DNA of 64,000 bases, from assembly GCF_000708205.1 (NCBI RefSeq), contig NW_014575558.1:186001-250000 (forward strand). Reading direction: 5' to 3'. The stretch is from Mixia osmundae IAM 14324 (taxonomy: Eukaryota; Basidiomycota; Mixiomycetes; Mixiales; Mixiaceae). Positions 49,075-60,776 of this stretch are shown one piece after another. The position numbers and the translations under genes are program-made. Numbering within the stretch: position 1 is the stretch's first letter; each line of letters starts with the position of its first letter. The notes beneath the pieces were generated by a model, which saw only the letters and a list, made by a program, of their open reading frames with translations, ran no database searches and was not told the origin of the DNA.

Positions 49075-50060
49075 CGCTGCCCTGCCCTGCTCCTGCCGGC
49101 TTGACAGCTCGCTCGCGCTGTGTGAAGCCAAGCTTGTGCAGTCGATTTGAAGCTGGTGAAGCCGGCAGGAGCGCGTTTCTTTCTCGTTCGATAGCATGGC
49201 TCACCTCCCATCTGACAGCCTCAAGCCTGTCTGCGAGCACCAACTCCGTCCAGAGATAGCACTCCTCCCTCAGACTGGTTCGATATGGACATCACAGTCG
49301 CATCTATGGCTTCTGTAGCGAACCTTGCTGTTATGTTCAGCATCACGCCAGCGTGACAGATCTAGGGCTGTACGTACGCCGTGTGCGATTGATAGACCAA
49401 TTCAGGAGCGTTCTGAGCATGTGTTCAGGACTGTGGCAAGCTCGGAGCTCCAGGTTGCTTCTGGCTTGGAGCGTCGCAATAGAATCCGACTCTCAGCCAC
49501 ACGCTCTGTCATCGCAGGATCCTCGCGGATGCACAATACGAACATGATGTCCCGCTGGTGGGAAGGAAGTTTGGTGCTGTCCCTTATAATTTACTCCACC
49601 TCCAGAGCCCAACGGGCAATCAGTACTAACGATCGACCGCTTTTCTGCGCCGGCAGACTGTTCATAGCAATCCTGTTGCGTCCGAGCACGCCGACGACCG
49701 GCGAAGATCTCAATGAACTGTTGGTCATTGCACCCAATCTTCCGATCTCTTCTCGTTTGCCAGTGAAGCTCAAGGACGTTGACGGATCGCAGACTTGATC
49801 AATTGCGCCCTTTCCACGCTTGATCTCGTCTCTCCACTCTTGCTTGCAAGAAGAAGCTCATTCGTCCAAGATCAGAACATCCAAAGCAGCTCTTTTTGAG
49901 TAGGATCTGTGCCTCCTCTCCCGGCACTTTGTCCTAATATAGAGCTGCTATATCCCGATAGGAGCGATGATTGTACAACGTCTGCATTGCACACACGAGA
50001 TGGGTAGCTGTCTAGTCGGACATACAAGCACAGGGTGATAGTACGAGCGACAGAGCGATT
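49075..50060. other. intergenic, no supported gene
   Basis: About 1 kb between NUP85 and the RAD51 3' end. One short frame on the plus strand (49544-49798) starts with a hydrophobic stretch like a signal peptide and then LFIAILLRPS; it is too weak to call. Confidence 0.35.
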
Positions 50061-51371
50061 TCACTCCTCGAGTGGGTCGGAGATGCCGTCTGCCTCAATG
50101 GCAAATTTGCCTTCCGTCTCTGGCAGACAAGGCGAATCGTAGATCTTGGCCGAGCGAGATGTTCCTCTGGCCTTTTTGAGATGCACTCTGTCGACATGGC
50201 CTTAGATGAGCAAGCAGATCTAGCTCATCGCGAAGAACACCGACCGGGTAGTAGACGCATGAGCGATGATGTTGCCTCCGATTGGCTTCTTCGGATCGGG
50301 ATTGAAGCCACCGGGCGCATTGTCGACTTGAGCAACGACCTGATTCGTGATGACGACAGCAATTCCGTACTGTGCACTCGCTTCTCAGTCTTGTTCCAGC
50401 GTGAAAGCAAGGGCACATACTTCATCAGCAAGGCGGAGCAAAGAGCGAAGGAAGCGAGCAAGGTGCGTCTGGCGTGCACTCAGCTCGCCACGTCCTGCAA
50501 AATCTGTTCTGTATAGACTCTGTGCAAGCAAACCAACAATGAGCAGACGCTTGCTGCTCATCCACCAGGCTGACGCACCGTGCAGGAATCGACAATGAGC
50601 AAGCAGAAGCGAGATTCGGCCATCATGGCGCTGGCCTCGACGAGCAAAGACTGTTGGTGATCGGCATTGTACGCACGCGCATAGGCGACATTGTCGAGCA
50701 CTTCTTCGCCGTTCATGCCGTAGCGTTCGGCGATGGCGAGCAAACGGACAGGTCGGAAGGTGCCTTCTGTGTCGATGTAGAGACACTTTCCTTCGCCGCC
50801 TCCCATATCGATCGGCAGCTGTTGAACGACCACTCAGCCACAAGCACGTTGCGACGTGAGAGCGCATGGCCTACCTGACATGTGACGGCGAGCTGGTGGC
50901 AGATCTGAGACTTGCCCGTCCGGAACTCGCCAAAGAGCTCGGTGATGGCGCCCGTCTCGATGCCACCACCTAGGACATTGTCGAGGTTCTTGCTGCCTGT
51001 GGTGATCGTGACCATATCACTCCGTCGGTTGTGATAGTCTGTGGCCGTCGTGAAGCCCATGGGGACCTCCTTCTGAGCAGCAGCGATGATCTTGTCTGCC
51101 TTTGCTTCAGAGATCCCCTTGACCTTGAGCAGCTCTCTCTTGGGCGTGTATGCCACACTCTCGACGGTGTTGTATCCCGATTCGCCCAGTCTCTGGCAGT
51201 CTGTTGCGCTCAGTCCATGCTCCTGCGAGCAGTGGGCGTCAGTCTGATGGCTCGATGGTGGCAAACCTGCAAGGAACGTACTTGAAGCTTCGTGATCAGC
51301 ATAGCGCGAGGCAGCGTTGACTCTTCCTCTTCCTCGCCCTCTGGCATCGGATCTGCTACTTGTTCAGACAT
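50061..51371 (-). CDS. RAD51: DNA recombinase RAD51
   Basis: ATP-dependent strand-exchange recombinase of homologous recombination, 342 aa (human 339). Exons 51371-51282, 51222-50875, 50818-50579, 50519-50421, 50369-50245 and 50187-50061. Seen: acidic N-terminus [16 protein letters not shown], helix-hairpin-helix region ([20 protein letters not shown]), Walker [22 protein letters not shown], Walker [37 protein letters not shown] and [10 protein letters not shown] near the C-terminus. The common RPERL sequence is RPVRL here. RAD51 rather than DMC1 by these motifs. Confidence 0.93.
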
Positions 51372-51590
51372 GGTTTCCTTGGCTTCTGCTCGTGCTACGA
51401 CTGCACACAGCTCGCTGGCAAGCTGTCAATCTCTTTCGCCTCTCTCGCGCACAGCAGCGCGTCCAAATTCAATCTACGCGTTTCAACACGTGACCCGTCA
51501 CTGCTCCCACTGTCAGCTGTCAGGCCTAAGGCCTATGGCCTCGAGTAAACTCCAAGATTTCATTGATCAATTCTTGTATACAAGCCATCC

Positions 51591-53611
51591 TCATTTGGGT
51601 CCGCTCTTGAGCGCTTCGGCCAGAAGCGAGGGCCAGTCTGGCGTTCCCCAGCCGCTCGCCAGATCGAAGCCTGGCGTCGCGGCAAATTTAGCATCGAGGT
51701 TCCGACTTCCGCAGCCGTATGTAGCGCCGACAGTGATGTCGCGAAAGCCCGACATGCCGAAACGGTACAGCCAGGGATTCATGAATCCCATGGCAGGCCG
51801 GCCTTCTGCTTCGAGAGCATCGTTGAGCAGGGCGACGATGGCGCCAAAAGCAGGTACGGAACTGCTTGTTCCACCTGATTGCATCATCGTCAGCTTGTTA
51901 AGTCGGGTAGCTCAACTACACTTGCCGATTGCATATGGATCACCGCCAGCCCAGACGGCAGACGCAGTGCCTTGGATAGCAACATCTGGAAAAGCGCGAC
52001 CGTGTGGGTTCCATTTGATGTGCTCAGGCACATGGGCGCCTTTGTAAGAAGCGACAGCATTGGATTGGTACGCCGGGCGCTCAAAGTAGTTCGAGACCCC
52101 TGCGCCACTGCTCCAACCGGAAAGCTTCTTGCTCGTCAGATATGTGCCACCGACTGCTTCCGGCGCGAATTGCTCGGTAGCGCCCACACTGAGAACGAAT
52201 GGGCAGCTTGCCGGGAAAAGAGAAACCAATCCTTCACACTTGCCGCCCGGAGCATCGCAAGCTACCGAGTCGCATGCTAAGCCGGCATCGCCACTTGGGC
52301 CCAGGACAGTGATGCCACGGGCGGCAAAGGCCATGAAGACCGTGCAGATACGGCGAGCCAGCGCTGGCGAGTAGGTACGCTCTTCATCGCCGTACGACGA
52401 AGCCAGCACCTTGGGAATCTCTTTGCGATCGAACAAAGCTGTCATACCGGCGAACCAGGGCTCGTCAGCATCAGCGGTTGGCGCGGTACGCGAAGGACGA
52501 AAGTCGGTAGCATTGCCGGTACCTCCGATGGTGTAGTATACTTGGCGCAGAGGATAAGCGAGTTTAGCGACTTGCTGAACATCCAGAAAAGGCTCATTGC
52601 TATCAGTCGACAGATCGATCTTGACCGAACCATGATTGACCGAGACGAGATCGTAAGTGTAGTCTTTCGCCCGAGGACCAATCTCGTGCAGACTGTGGTC
52701 CTGAAAGTCGGCGAGCGTAGGCTGATTGCTCTCTCAGCTCGTTATATTAGGATTGTCGCTCTGATACGCACGAGATAGCCATCAAAACCGAGCACTCCAA
52801 CCTTTGGCGCTTTGGACTGGCTCTTGACTTTGTAAGATCCCAGACGAAGAAACGCGCGCAGACAGTCACGGTGCACGACGTATTCGTACGGGTTGGCAAT
52901 GTCGCTCGGGCAAGCTTTTGGCCGTTTGCTCGGAGTAAACACCGAGCGTCGCTCAGTCTTCTTCTGCGCTGAGTCAATGACGATGTCGTGATGGAGACTC
53001 GATCCTCGGGCTGCGCCTCTTTGCTCAATAGGCTCGCGCGAGCTTCGACCTTGACCAAAGTAGGTTGTCGGTTGTACGGCATCAACGTGATCGTGCAGGA
53101 ACAGAGGCAGTGAGTATGCCTGAGTACGCCAGATCACTTCGCCCGTCTTTGCATGCTTGTAAGCCTTCAGCTTGGTATCAAGCATTGCCTCGACAAGCTC
53201 AGGCAGGACATCAAGGTGAGCCCAATCTTTTGCACTCGAGTAAGCAATAGCCGATCGATCAATGCCATGACTGCTCAGCCAATCTTCGAAAGTGGCAAGC
53301 GTCGTCGATGATGGCGCGAGCAGACTATTGACGTCGTCCTGTGTCAGGTATCTGCCATAATTTGCATGAAGAGGATCGCTGCGCTTCAAGGTCTCTGCTT
53401 CGAGCTCAGATCGACTGGCCTGGCGGAGTGCAAAATGTAGGCGGTGGATTCGGCCGTTGCGCGTTTCCGAGACCGTAGGAACAGGTTTCCAGTCTTCAGG
53501 AACATATCGAGCTGCATCATGGATGACGAAATGGCTGCGTGGATGGCTTGCTGCTGTTGCGCAACTCGCGAGGACGAACAGCGCGAGAGGCAGCATCTCG
53601 AGAGCCCACAT
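51591..53611 (-). CDS. sedolisin-type serine carboxyl peptidase (S53, tripeptidyl-peptidase-like)
   Basis: Secreted acid peptidase, 641 aa from 53611 (636 from the ATG at 53596). Exons 53611-52772, 52721-51920 and 51874-51591. The N-terminus MLPLALFVLASCATA is a signal peptide, followed by a propeptide with VSETRNGRIHRLHFALRQ and DPLHANYGRYLTQ. Catalytic residues: Glu and Asp in NEPFLDVQ, the oxyanion Asp in GPSGDAGLA, and the nucleophile Ser in GTSSSVPAFGA. The calcium-site region near GFDLASGWGTPDW closes the domain. Looks complete and active. Confidence 0.9.
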
Positions 53612-53861
53612 CCGTGGCTAGGCCAAAGATCAATATTGTACGGTTGCGCCATATTGATCCGAAGCGGTTGCTCAGAGCTGAGAGATAAGCAGATGAAGTG
53701 TTTGTACTGTTGTCGGCGATCGTCGGGAAGAGGTCTGAGCGGCAGCTGATCGAGGAGAGCTTTGTCGACTTTCGTCGTCGCGTTGAAGATTCGGCATTGC
53801 ACCTTGCGCGGTCGCCTCCTATTGACTTGCTCATGACTCTCTTGTCAACCGCCGTTCAAGT

Positions 53862-54189
53862 GATGTCGTGTTCCTCAGCCATGCTATGCCAATCGTTGCT
53901 TCTCTGCTCGATTGCTACGACGTATGTGGCCGCTTATAACGAGACCCTTTTGTCAGCTTTGTCAAGGCTGGATATATGGATGTCTGGAACGTCGGTCGAC
54001 CAAGACTTTTGCTCTGAATCAAGAGACAAGCAGATGAGATCACATTGTACCTTTGCCAAGTGTTCTGCTCGTGAGACCAAGACCCAGGCAAAGGAAAATT
54101 GCGTGGCTAGAAATCCCTTCTCCACCAGGCAGCAAGTGACCAGCCATGAGACTGCATGCGCATCTGGTAAGGCCCCTTGCATTGCTTGA
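53862..54189 (+). CDS. candidate small secreted Cys-rich protein
   Basis: Open frame of about 108 aa starting MSCSSAMLCQSLLLCSIATT, a plausible signal peptide, then a polar region with six further Cys. It has no homologue I recognise, and an upstream in-frame ATG exists at 53833. It might instead be an exon of a larger gene. Low confidence. Confidence 0.3.
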
Positions 54190-54381
54190 CCGGAACGCAA
54201 TGATCAGCACTGTTCGCGTGCAACATGAAAGGCCAGCAACGCTTTGTTCGACCTGAGTCGCGTGCATTGCTGCCGCGGTTGCTGCGTTTCACTTGCCCTG
54301 ACCTATTTCCCCTGGCTGATACCCAAATCAAGATCCGCTCTCCTTCCACAAAACACAAGCGTCTCCGCGCTGGTGCACAGT

Positions 54382-55842
54382 ATGATCCTGACCTTCCTGA
54401 ATTTGGCAAGCGTGGCGCTTGCTAGCGTATCCGCAGAACCGCACAAACACGCCAGCTTAGCGAGGTGTGCTTCCAGTATCGTTCGGCAACCCTGCCCTCA
54501 CGTTCAGACAGTGCAAACGCGTCAGATGCCACAAGTCTGTCAGGCAACGCCTTGTATTCGGTTTGGGATGTGATGACCATTGAGATCACTCAAGCGCATT
54601 TCCCGCTTACTTACCAGCTGCTCGTTTCGCTCAACAATCCTTTCGTTGCCATCGGATGTCAAGAAAGTCGTCGGCTCGTCGATTCGCCTATGCTCGTACA
54701 CACAGGCGAATATACCGCGATCTATTACGGTCCACGAGAGGATTTCAAGGGCGAGTCGGTGGCCGACCTGACATCTTCAAAAGATGTGTATGCCGTCAAC
54801 TCGCTGCTGCTTGCTCTCAAAGACTGCGGAAGCGGATTGAGTCGACACTTGTAAGCTTACAGATCTGCAGTGCCGAAAGCTGACTTGCCTACCAAGCCCA
54901 ATCGACGGTTCCTTCGGTCTGGCGCCTCAAGCCATGATGGACAAATACTTCCGAGACCGCTCCTTATCCGCAAACTTACCTTCGGAGGTTTGGATCAAAG
55001 CAGCTAAGGCAGCTGGAAAGGTCACGCGCGCCTTGGTCGCTCTGGTGCCTGCGCACAACGAAGTGCTCTTTGGCACCATACCTACCCGGCTCATGGAGGG
55101 ACCGATCACCTGGGTTCGAAACAATCCCCAATCCTCAAGCGTCAAGTGGAAGATCAATATCGCAGTGCCCGAACTTGCATTTTCTGGCCTTGCTCGCCTC
55201 GAGACAGCTATGTACAGTTTCACATTGCCATCGCCGGCCTACCAACGCTACCTTCGCATCCTCGACATGCGCGACGATACATCTCAGTTTTATGACGATG
55301 ACGTTCATTTGCTTGCCTTATCGAATGATGCCGTCCCAGCTCCCCTCACCATCCAGTTTGGCAATCGCGCCATCGTGCTCAATGGCCATCAGCAAATGAT
55401 GCCACGCAGATCGGCCCGAGCCGATGCACCACGCCACACGATCATCGACAAGTAAGTCTGCCTGACGCTTGGTCCGAGCCAATCTAACAAGACCAGGCCG
55501 GGCATGGATGACGAAATGATCCTCGGACGAGGCTTCTTGCGTCATTTCGTTGTGGTCCTGGACTACGACGAAAACATGGTCGGCCTCGCACTGCTACGTT
55601 CGCCTTCCAGTTCAGAGGAGCTCGACGATATATGCGCTAGGAGGGTCGTCCGGGCTCGACGCGTGCTAGGGGCTAGCTACGCGCCATACGCATCCCGCAA
55701 TGCTGGCATCAAATGCATAAGAAGCTCCAACTACTCATTTGATGAGAAGGCCAGCGTGTTGGACGAGCAAGGAGGATCTGGTGCGCAAAGTCAGCCGAGC
55801 CAGGAGTATAAGTCCGTTGACGGACTATATGTCAGAGTGTAA
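54382..55842 (+). CDS. secreted pepsin-like (A1) protein lacking visible catalytic motifs
   Basis: 440 aa. Exons 54382-54464, 54512-54850, 54897-55451 and 55497-55842. Signal peptide MILTFLNLASVALASVSA. A1 landmarks: a strand-rich N-terminal half (HFPLTYQLLVSLNNPFVAIG), then FPIDGSFGLAPQAM (the usual G-x-L-G-L-G turn), a second half with FGNRAIVLNG, and the hallmark end ILGRGFLRHFVVVLDYDEN followed by MVGLA. Neither catalytic D-T/S-G motif is visible at the expected places, so it may be a non-proteolytic homologue. A 90-residue tail follows the domain. Confidence 0.6.
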
Positions 55843-56059
55843 CGCTCCGGGTGAAGGCAGCCATCAGTGTTGACCACACCTGCTCGGTCCGTGGGATCAG
55901 AGAAGAGCCTACACCGCATTTTTGCCGCCGTACTGTTACAACTGACGGCGACAAGCGATTGGCTAGGAGGTGCCATTCGCAGCGCGCAGTGGTAACTGCA
56001 AGACGCGAAGGTGAGCGCAAAAGATCCGACGATTAGCATGCCGCGGACGTATCGAGACT

Positions 56060-56540
56060 CTACGGAAGCACGGCAACCGGATTACCGCAGCAACCGTTGT
56101 CGCCGTGGCCCTCGTACCAGTTGAGCTGGGCGTAGAGATTGAAAGTGTACAATTTGGCAACGGCGTCGAACTTGACAAGCTGAGTCGAGAAGCGTGTATC
56201 ACTGCCCTGCAGAGGTGGATCTTTTGAGGTGGCATATGCGAGCAACCGATAAACATACCGTCTGCCAATCATGTCAGCGGATCGCTACGGCTGATTCGCT
56301 CATGCGCTTACATCCTGCCAATTGCCAAATGGGTCTACCGAGATGGCGTAGATGTCGACACTCACGGCGTTGCACGTGCCGGACAACGGACCGCAATCGC
56401 CTTCTCCAATCACTGTAAGCTGCAATAATCGGTCGCAGTTGCCATCACACCCTTGTGAGAGACTCACGAGAGCCACTGAGCGTGCAACCTCCATCGTCTC
56501 GCTTGATCACTGTGGGCACTGCGTGCGTAGGTATGACAAG
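56060..56540 (-). CDS. secreted-type protein of unknown function (5' exon unresolved)
   Basis: Exons 56540-56468, 56412-56312 and 56206-56060 join in frame, giving VIPTHAVPTVIKRDDGGCTL, then GEGDCGPLSGTCNAVSVDIY and a C-terminus with NLYAQLNWYEGHGDNGCCGN. A KR site just before the mature-looking part fits a Kex2-type processing point. The first exon with a signal peptide is not resolved; candidates lie between 56541 and 56735. The last intron (105 bp) is longer than usual and may hide another exon. Confidence 0.45.
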
Positions 56541-57264
56541 CTAGGCGACGACTGCCACTACTGAGATCATCATGTCTACTGCGGGTCGTATCAAGCGCGA
56601 AGCCGACGGAGGAACGCCTAGCCAGGAGTTTGCGCAACAAAGCGCAGTGATGCATTGTGTCTCGTAGTTGTCATGGCCGCTCGAACGGGGAAGCGCGGCC
56701 ACGTGAGGATCCATCAACGGCTGCACTGATGGCAAGCACTATGCATTACGATTCGCTCGAGGCTGCAGCTTGCAGCGCCAAAGGTCCTTGTAGCACCACC
56801 AGACACGACCGTGAGATGACAGTGGATGTAGAAATATCAACTTTGGACATGATGGCAGGAGCTCCTGAGCAGAACAGGGCAAGTACTTGCAGCGTCATGC
56901 TTCGGGAGGGGAAAGTGGGAAGCATCGACATCGTGCATCAACGTTGCATCGTCAACAACACGACCGTCGCCCGTCGCGTAGCCTCAGATCTTTGGGAGAC
57001 TCGTCCGATCAATGGCCTTGTGCACACGCCCCCTTGCGCTCCTTCTTGGCTTGCCATGTCTTCCGTATCATCTTGTCGCTAGTCTCAGACCGTCATGCGG
57101 CAGCGATGCCAAGATGCGACGCGGAAGTGCGACAAACATCGTTTCAAGAGACTGCGAATAGCAGCTCCTTTCCGGATGATCCCCGCCGAGCACAGCTTCG
57201 CTTCTTGTGCACATAAGATCAGCACATTGCAGAAGCATTTGCATAGATCAATAAGCAGACAAAT
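56541..57264. other. intergenic, mostly uncalled
   Basis: About 0.7 kb between divergent secreted-type genes. Its first 200 bp may hold the missing 5' exon of the minus-strand gene; the last about 100 bp is one copy of the promoter repeat. Confidence 0.35.
57161..57264 (+). repeat. duplicated promoter/5' UTR, copy 1
   Basis: About 104 bp directly upstream of the 57265 ATG, nearly identical to 58025-58128 upstream of the 58129 ATG. Offset 864 bp. Confidence 0.9.
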
Positions 57265-57848
57265 ATGTTCAAGAAGCTCAGCATCTTCATTGCCGCCGTC
57301 GTGATCTCCTCGTGCTCCGCCAGCGCATTGCCCGACAACACGGCACCCGCTGGTGGTATCGCACCCAGTGCTCAGGGTCTCCATCATTGCTGGTTTCGCA
57401 TGAGCTGGACCCACAGTGCGGCTATCGTTGATGATGACGCTCACCTCAGTATACGCCTCCCAATGCGATAGTCATGGATTCCTTTTCGTTCGTGTTCACC
57501 AATGGGGTCTGCCAATCATCGTGACATATTCTACGATGCTGACAATGGTTCAGGACTTTGCAAAAATCAGTCGGGTCGCACCAGAGGGTGTCACAGCCAC
57601 GGTCACACAAGGAAATTTCTACGTCGAGTGGACAATGAGCACTGTCAACGAGGGAATCGAAGAGACGTGCGTGGCCTGATCCGTCAAGATCTCGATGCTG
57701 ATGCCAGTGCAGCATTATGTTTGACATTTACTATATCCGTCACTACATCGTGAGCGCCAAGAGGGTCGGCGCCACCAAGGGAACCGTCTCAGGCTATGCC
57801 GATTGGGCGCTGATCTGCAACAACGTCAAGGTCCACCAGCTCGATTAA
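57265..57848 (+). CDS. small secreted protein, tandem copy 1 (non-consensus 5' splice site)
   Basis: Predicted secreted protein of 146 aa, no family recognised. Exons 57265-57399, 57450-57506, 57554-57666 and 57713-57848. Signal peptide MFKKLSIFIAAVVISSCSASA. Later blocks: SFSFVFTNG, APEGVTATVTQGNFYVEWTM, TKGTVSGYADW. Exons 2-4 are exactly 57, 113 and 136 nt, as in copy 2. The first intron begins ATGAGC where copy 2 has GTCAGC, so either an AT-AG intron is used or this copy is poorly spliced. The second intron is proven by an in-frame stop if retained. Confidence 0.6.
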
Positions 57849-58024
57849 GTCTTTTTAGATATGGACCCCGTGATCAATGACCTTGTTCAGACGCTCAGTC
57901 ACGCCTTGTCTTGTCCTGGGTTTGCATCGTTTCCTGCAGAATAGCCGCTGGTCGCTGCACTCGCGGTCCCAATGTCTCGATGTGACGCGGAACATTGTCG
58001 CTCGTCGTTTCGAGATCTTGCACA

Positions 58025-58128
58025 GCAGCTCCTTTCCGGATGATCCCCGCCGAGCACAGCTTCGCCTCTTGTGCACATAAGATCAGCACATTGCAGAAGC
58101 ATTTGCATAGATCAATAAGCAGACAAAC
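58025..58128 (+). repeat. duplicated promoter/5' UTR, copy 2
   Basis: Second copy of the upstream repeat described at 57161. Confidence 0.9.
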
Positions 58129-58721
58129 ATGTTCAACAAGCTCAGCATCTTCATTGCCGCCGTCGTCGTGATCTCCTCGTGCTCCGCCGCCGCATTGCCC
58201 GACAACGCGGCGCCCGCTGGCGGCATCGCACCGAATGCTCAGGGCATTCACGACTGCTGGATCCATGTCAGCTTGTTTGCCCTTCGCATTGTATGTCATT
58301 GACGCTCCTATCCCTTTCAGTACGCGCCTCCCAATGTCATAGCCATGGATGCCATCTCGTTCGTCTTCACCAACGCGGTCTGTCAGCCAGTGACGTGTCT
58401 GTTCATAAAGCTGATGATGATGCAGGACTTTACGAAAGTCAGCCAGACTGCACCCGCGGGCGTCACAGCCACGTACACGCAAGGAAACTCATACGTCGAG
58501 TGGACGATGGGCAATGTCGACAAGGGCATCGCAGAAACGTGAGTGGCCTGGTACACGCTCGCCTCGGCGCTCATATGCCGCACAGCATCGTCTTTGACGT
58601 CTACTACACTGGCCACGAAATCGTTGGTGCCAAGATGGTCAGCGCCACCAAGGGCACCGTCTCAGGCTTCGATGACTGGGACCTGTTCTGCAACAACGTC
58701 AATGTCCACAAGCTCAATTAA
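58129..58721 (+). CDS. small secreted protein, tandem copy 2
   Basis: Predicted secreted protein of 147 aa. Exons 58129-58266, 58321-58377, 58426-58538 and 58586-58721, all introns GT-AG. Signal peptide MFNKLSIFIAAVVVISSCSA. Blocks: IAMDAISFVFTNA, TQGNSYVEWTMGNVDKGIAE, FDVYYTGHEIVGAKMVSATK and GFDDWDLFCNNVNVHKLN. Two mature Cys (HDCW and LFCNN) could pair. It looks intact and is the better-preserved copy of the pair. Confidence 0.7.
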
Positions 58722-58901
58722 GCTTGCTGGGACACTGGATCTTGTACGATTGCAATGCTTGGCTTACTGCACACATCAGGCTCATATCGCCCTAAATCAT
58801 GAGACGCTGAGTTGTAGAGAGAGGAGACGCGCTGCTTTCGTCGTCGCGATTCGGCGCTGGGCGGTTAGCCGAGTGACTGTAGCTCCCTTCTTCGACTCTC
58901 G

Positions 58902-59860
58902 ATGCATCGAGCACTTTTCTTGCTCATCAATCTTGCTTCCTTGCTCGTGTCTGTACTATCGCAGCTTCAGCACTATGGTGTACAAAGTGAGGCTGTCCTT
59001 CGCTCGGCGAGCATGTGATGACTGGCAATTTTCTTCAGTCTGGCTCGAGGAAGACCGCACGGCTAGAAGCATGGCTGAAGTTGATGCTACGAACGACAGG
59101 CATCATGTCCAGTCGTCACAAGTCCGCTCAGCACACCAAGAGACTTTAAAATTGTTCGCGCTCAGCCACTGCGCTTTGACGTTGCCCTGTCGCCAGAACA
59201 TACTTCGTCAGACTCACGGTGGAGTGCAGAGATTGTCAGTCTTCCGGAGCATCAGACCCAATAAACTATTCAGGTCAGAGTGCACAGGTCGAGCAAAACT
59301 TTCGAGGCGCAGTGACGACGAGCGAACGGACTGAACGTGGTGTCGTGCTCGATGTCAAAGCAGAACTCGATCTGTCGGGCAAGAATGACAAGGTTGCCAA
59401 AGCATGGGCACGCTGGTGCGATCCAACTTGGTTTCCCTCTAGGTTCTGACTCGTCGCTCATAAGCTGTGTGCCGGTGTTGCGGACCAAGATATTTTTGGA
59501 TGGCATACTCGTGAGTCAACTCGATCGAAGAGGCATACAGCAGCATGTATAGCGTTGCCTCTGCGCAGGATAACGCTACCGAACTCGGCTTGCCAGATTT
59601 CTCGCTCGAGTGTGATGCAGATCGTCCTGCTTGCCGCCTCGATAGCATCGGTAGACCCCCACGTATGCTCGTCCAACTTGACCAGTACCACTTCTGACGG
59701 GCTGCAGCCAAAACACAATGCGATCTCGAGCATACTCTGGATACACGCACGCCCGCAGGTCCGAGCTACCGGTATTTGCTCGAGGGTATGGCTGCCACAC
59801 ATGCACATTTGGACGCTCACGGTTCGCGAATCTATACAGTCTCCTTAGTCGTATGTCTCC
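58902..59860 (+). CDS. secreted protein, family A member 3 (splicing partly resolved)
   Basis: Starts at 58902 with the signal peptide MHRALFLLINLASLLVSVLS. The exon holding FKIVRAQPLRFDVALSPEHT ends after SRWSAEI at 59234; a 53-bp intron follows, then VEQNFRGAVTTSERTERG and LDVKAELDL. Further on come LPDFSLECDADRPACRLDS and SYRYLLEGMAATHAHLDAHG. These match, in order, blocks of the complete family A gene at 34.4 kb. The first intron, the one after WARWCDPTW and the 3' end are not fixed. Confidence 0.45.
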
Positions 59861-59929
59861 TTCATACCAATCGCAGCAAGGTTCTGAAAGCTCGTCAAGG
59901 CACAATGTCCGAAAGTTATCAACCCGAGC

Positions 59930-60710
59930 GACCGCATGCCCGTCAATCTGATATCGCCTGAAGAGGGGCGCGTCGTGAGTGCCTACATCAGGATGGAGCC
60001 ACCTATCACTCTCTATGACGGCTGGCACGCTACGCAGGCACGTCAAGGTCGGCTTATCTGAAGCGCGTCACTGACCGTCCTGTTTATGCAGCCAGTGACC
60101 GGAGCTACTGTCATGCTCGTTGAGCCCAGTGGCATCTCGAACCTACAAGGAGCGAGTCTTATTCTGGAGTTTCCAGTCGATGTCTATCTCTCAGCAGAGA
60201 TGAACGCCATCTGGAATAACTGGTAAGATCTAAGCTACGATGATCGTTCATGCGCTCACGGCAAGTGCAGTTGCCGAGCTTACATCGAGGCGCGCATATT
60301 CCTCACGTACACCGTGAGCGAGCTCGACCTCTAACATTACTCTACCTGACGGCATGGCAGGGTGACGTGACGGTCCATTCCTTTACCATTCGGCTCGATT
60401 GCGGAATTCTGGCAGCGCCTCCGAGAGAGTGCACAGCAAACGACTTAAGGAGGATTGGGAAGCCAATGGGTGCGGATCTTCATGCACCCACGCAGACTTA
60501 GCTCACGAAGGCGTAGAGCATTCATATTGTCAGGGCGACCTGCAGGTGACCGCGACACCGAAGCCGTTCCCGAGCAATACGCTCTAGCCCGCGGGCGCAT
60601 TACGCACAGCAGGATGTTATTCCGCAAGTTGACGGCGTGCGAAGCTACCCTTGACAATACGATGGCTACGTCAATCTCCGATTGGGTGACGCGGTGACGC
60701 GAGTGATCGA
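59930..60710 (+). CDS. secreted-family protein, family A member 4 (partial model)
   Basis: Exons containing VVSAYIRMEPPITLYDGWHA, an intron at 60038-60091 (GC-AG if read as written), then ATVMLVEPSGISNLQGASLI and EFPVDVYLSAEMNAIWNNW to 60222, and later FTIRLDCGILAAPPRECTAN near 60400. The order and the intron position again match family A. No signal-peptide exon was found, so it may be a truncated copy or its 5' exon overlaps the tail of member 3. Low certainty on ends. Confidence 0.35.
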
Positions 60711-60776
60711 GCCCCTCATCGGTGTCCTGGCCTGACTTATCGTGGCCCGCGTCGTTGCTCGTCGATCACCCTTTCC

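Noticed and set aside
49544-49798. Short plus-strand frame with signal-peptide-like start
   Set aside because: Single short frame with no splice partner and no family match; could be chance.
56657-57082. Plus-strand 141-aa frame
   Set aside because: Low-complexity, no signal peptide or motif, and it overlaps the likely 5' exon of the opposite gene.
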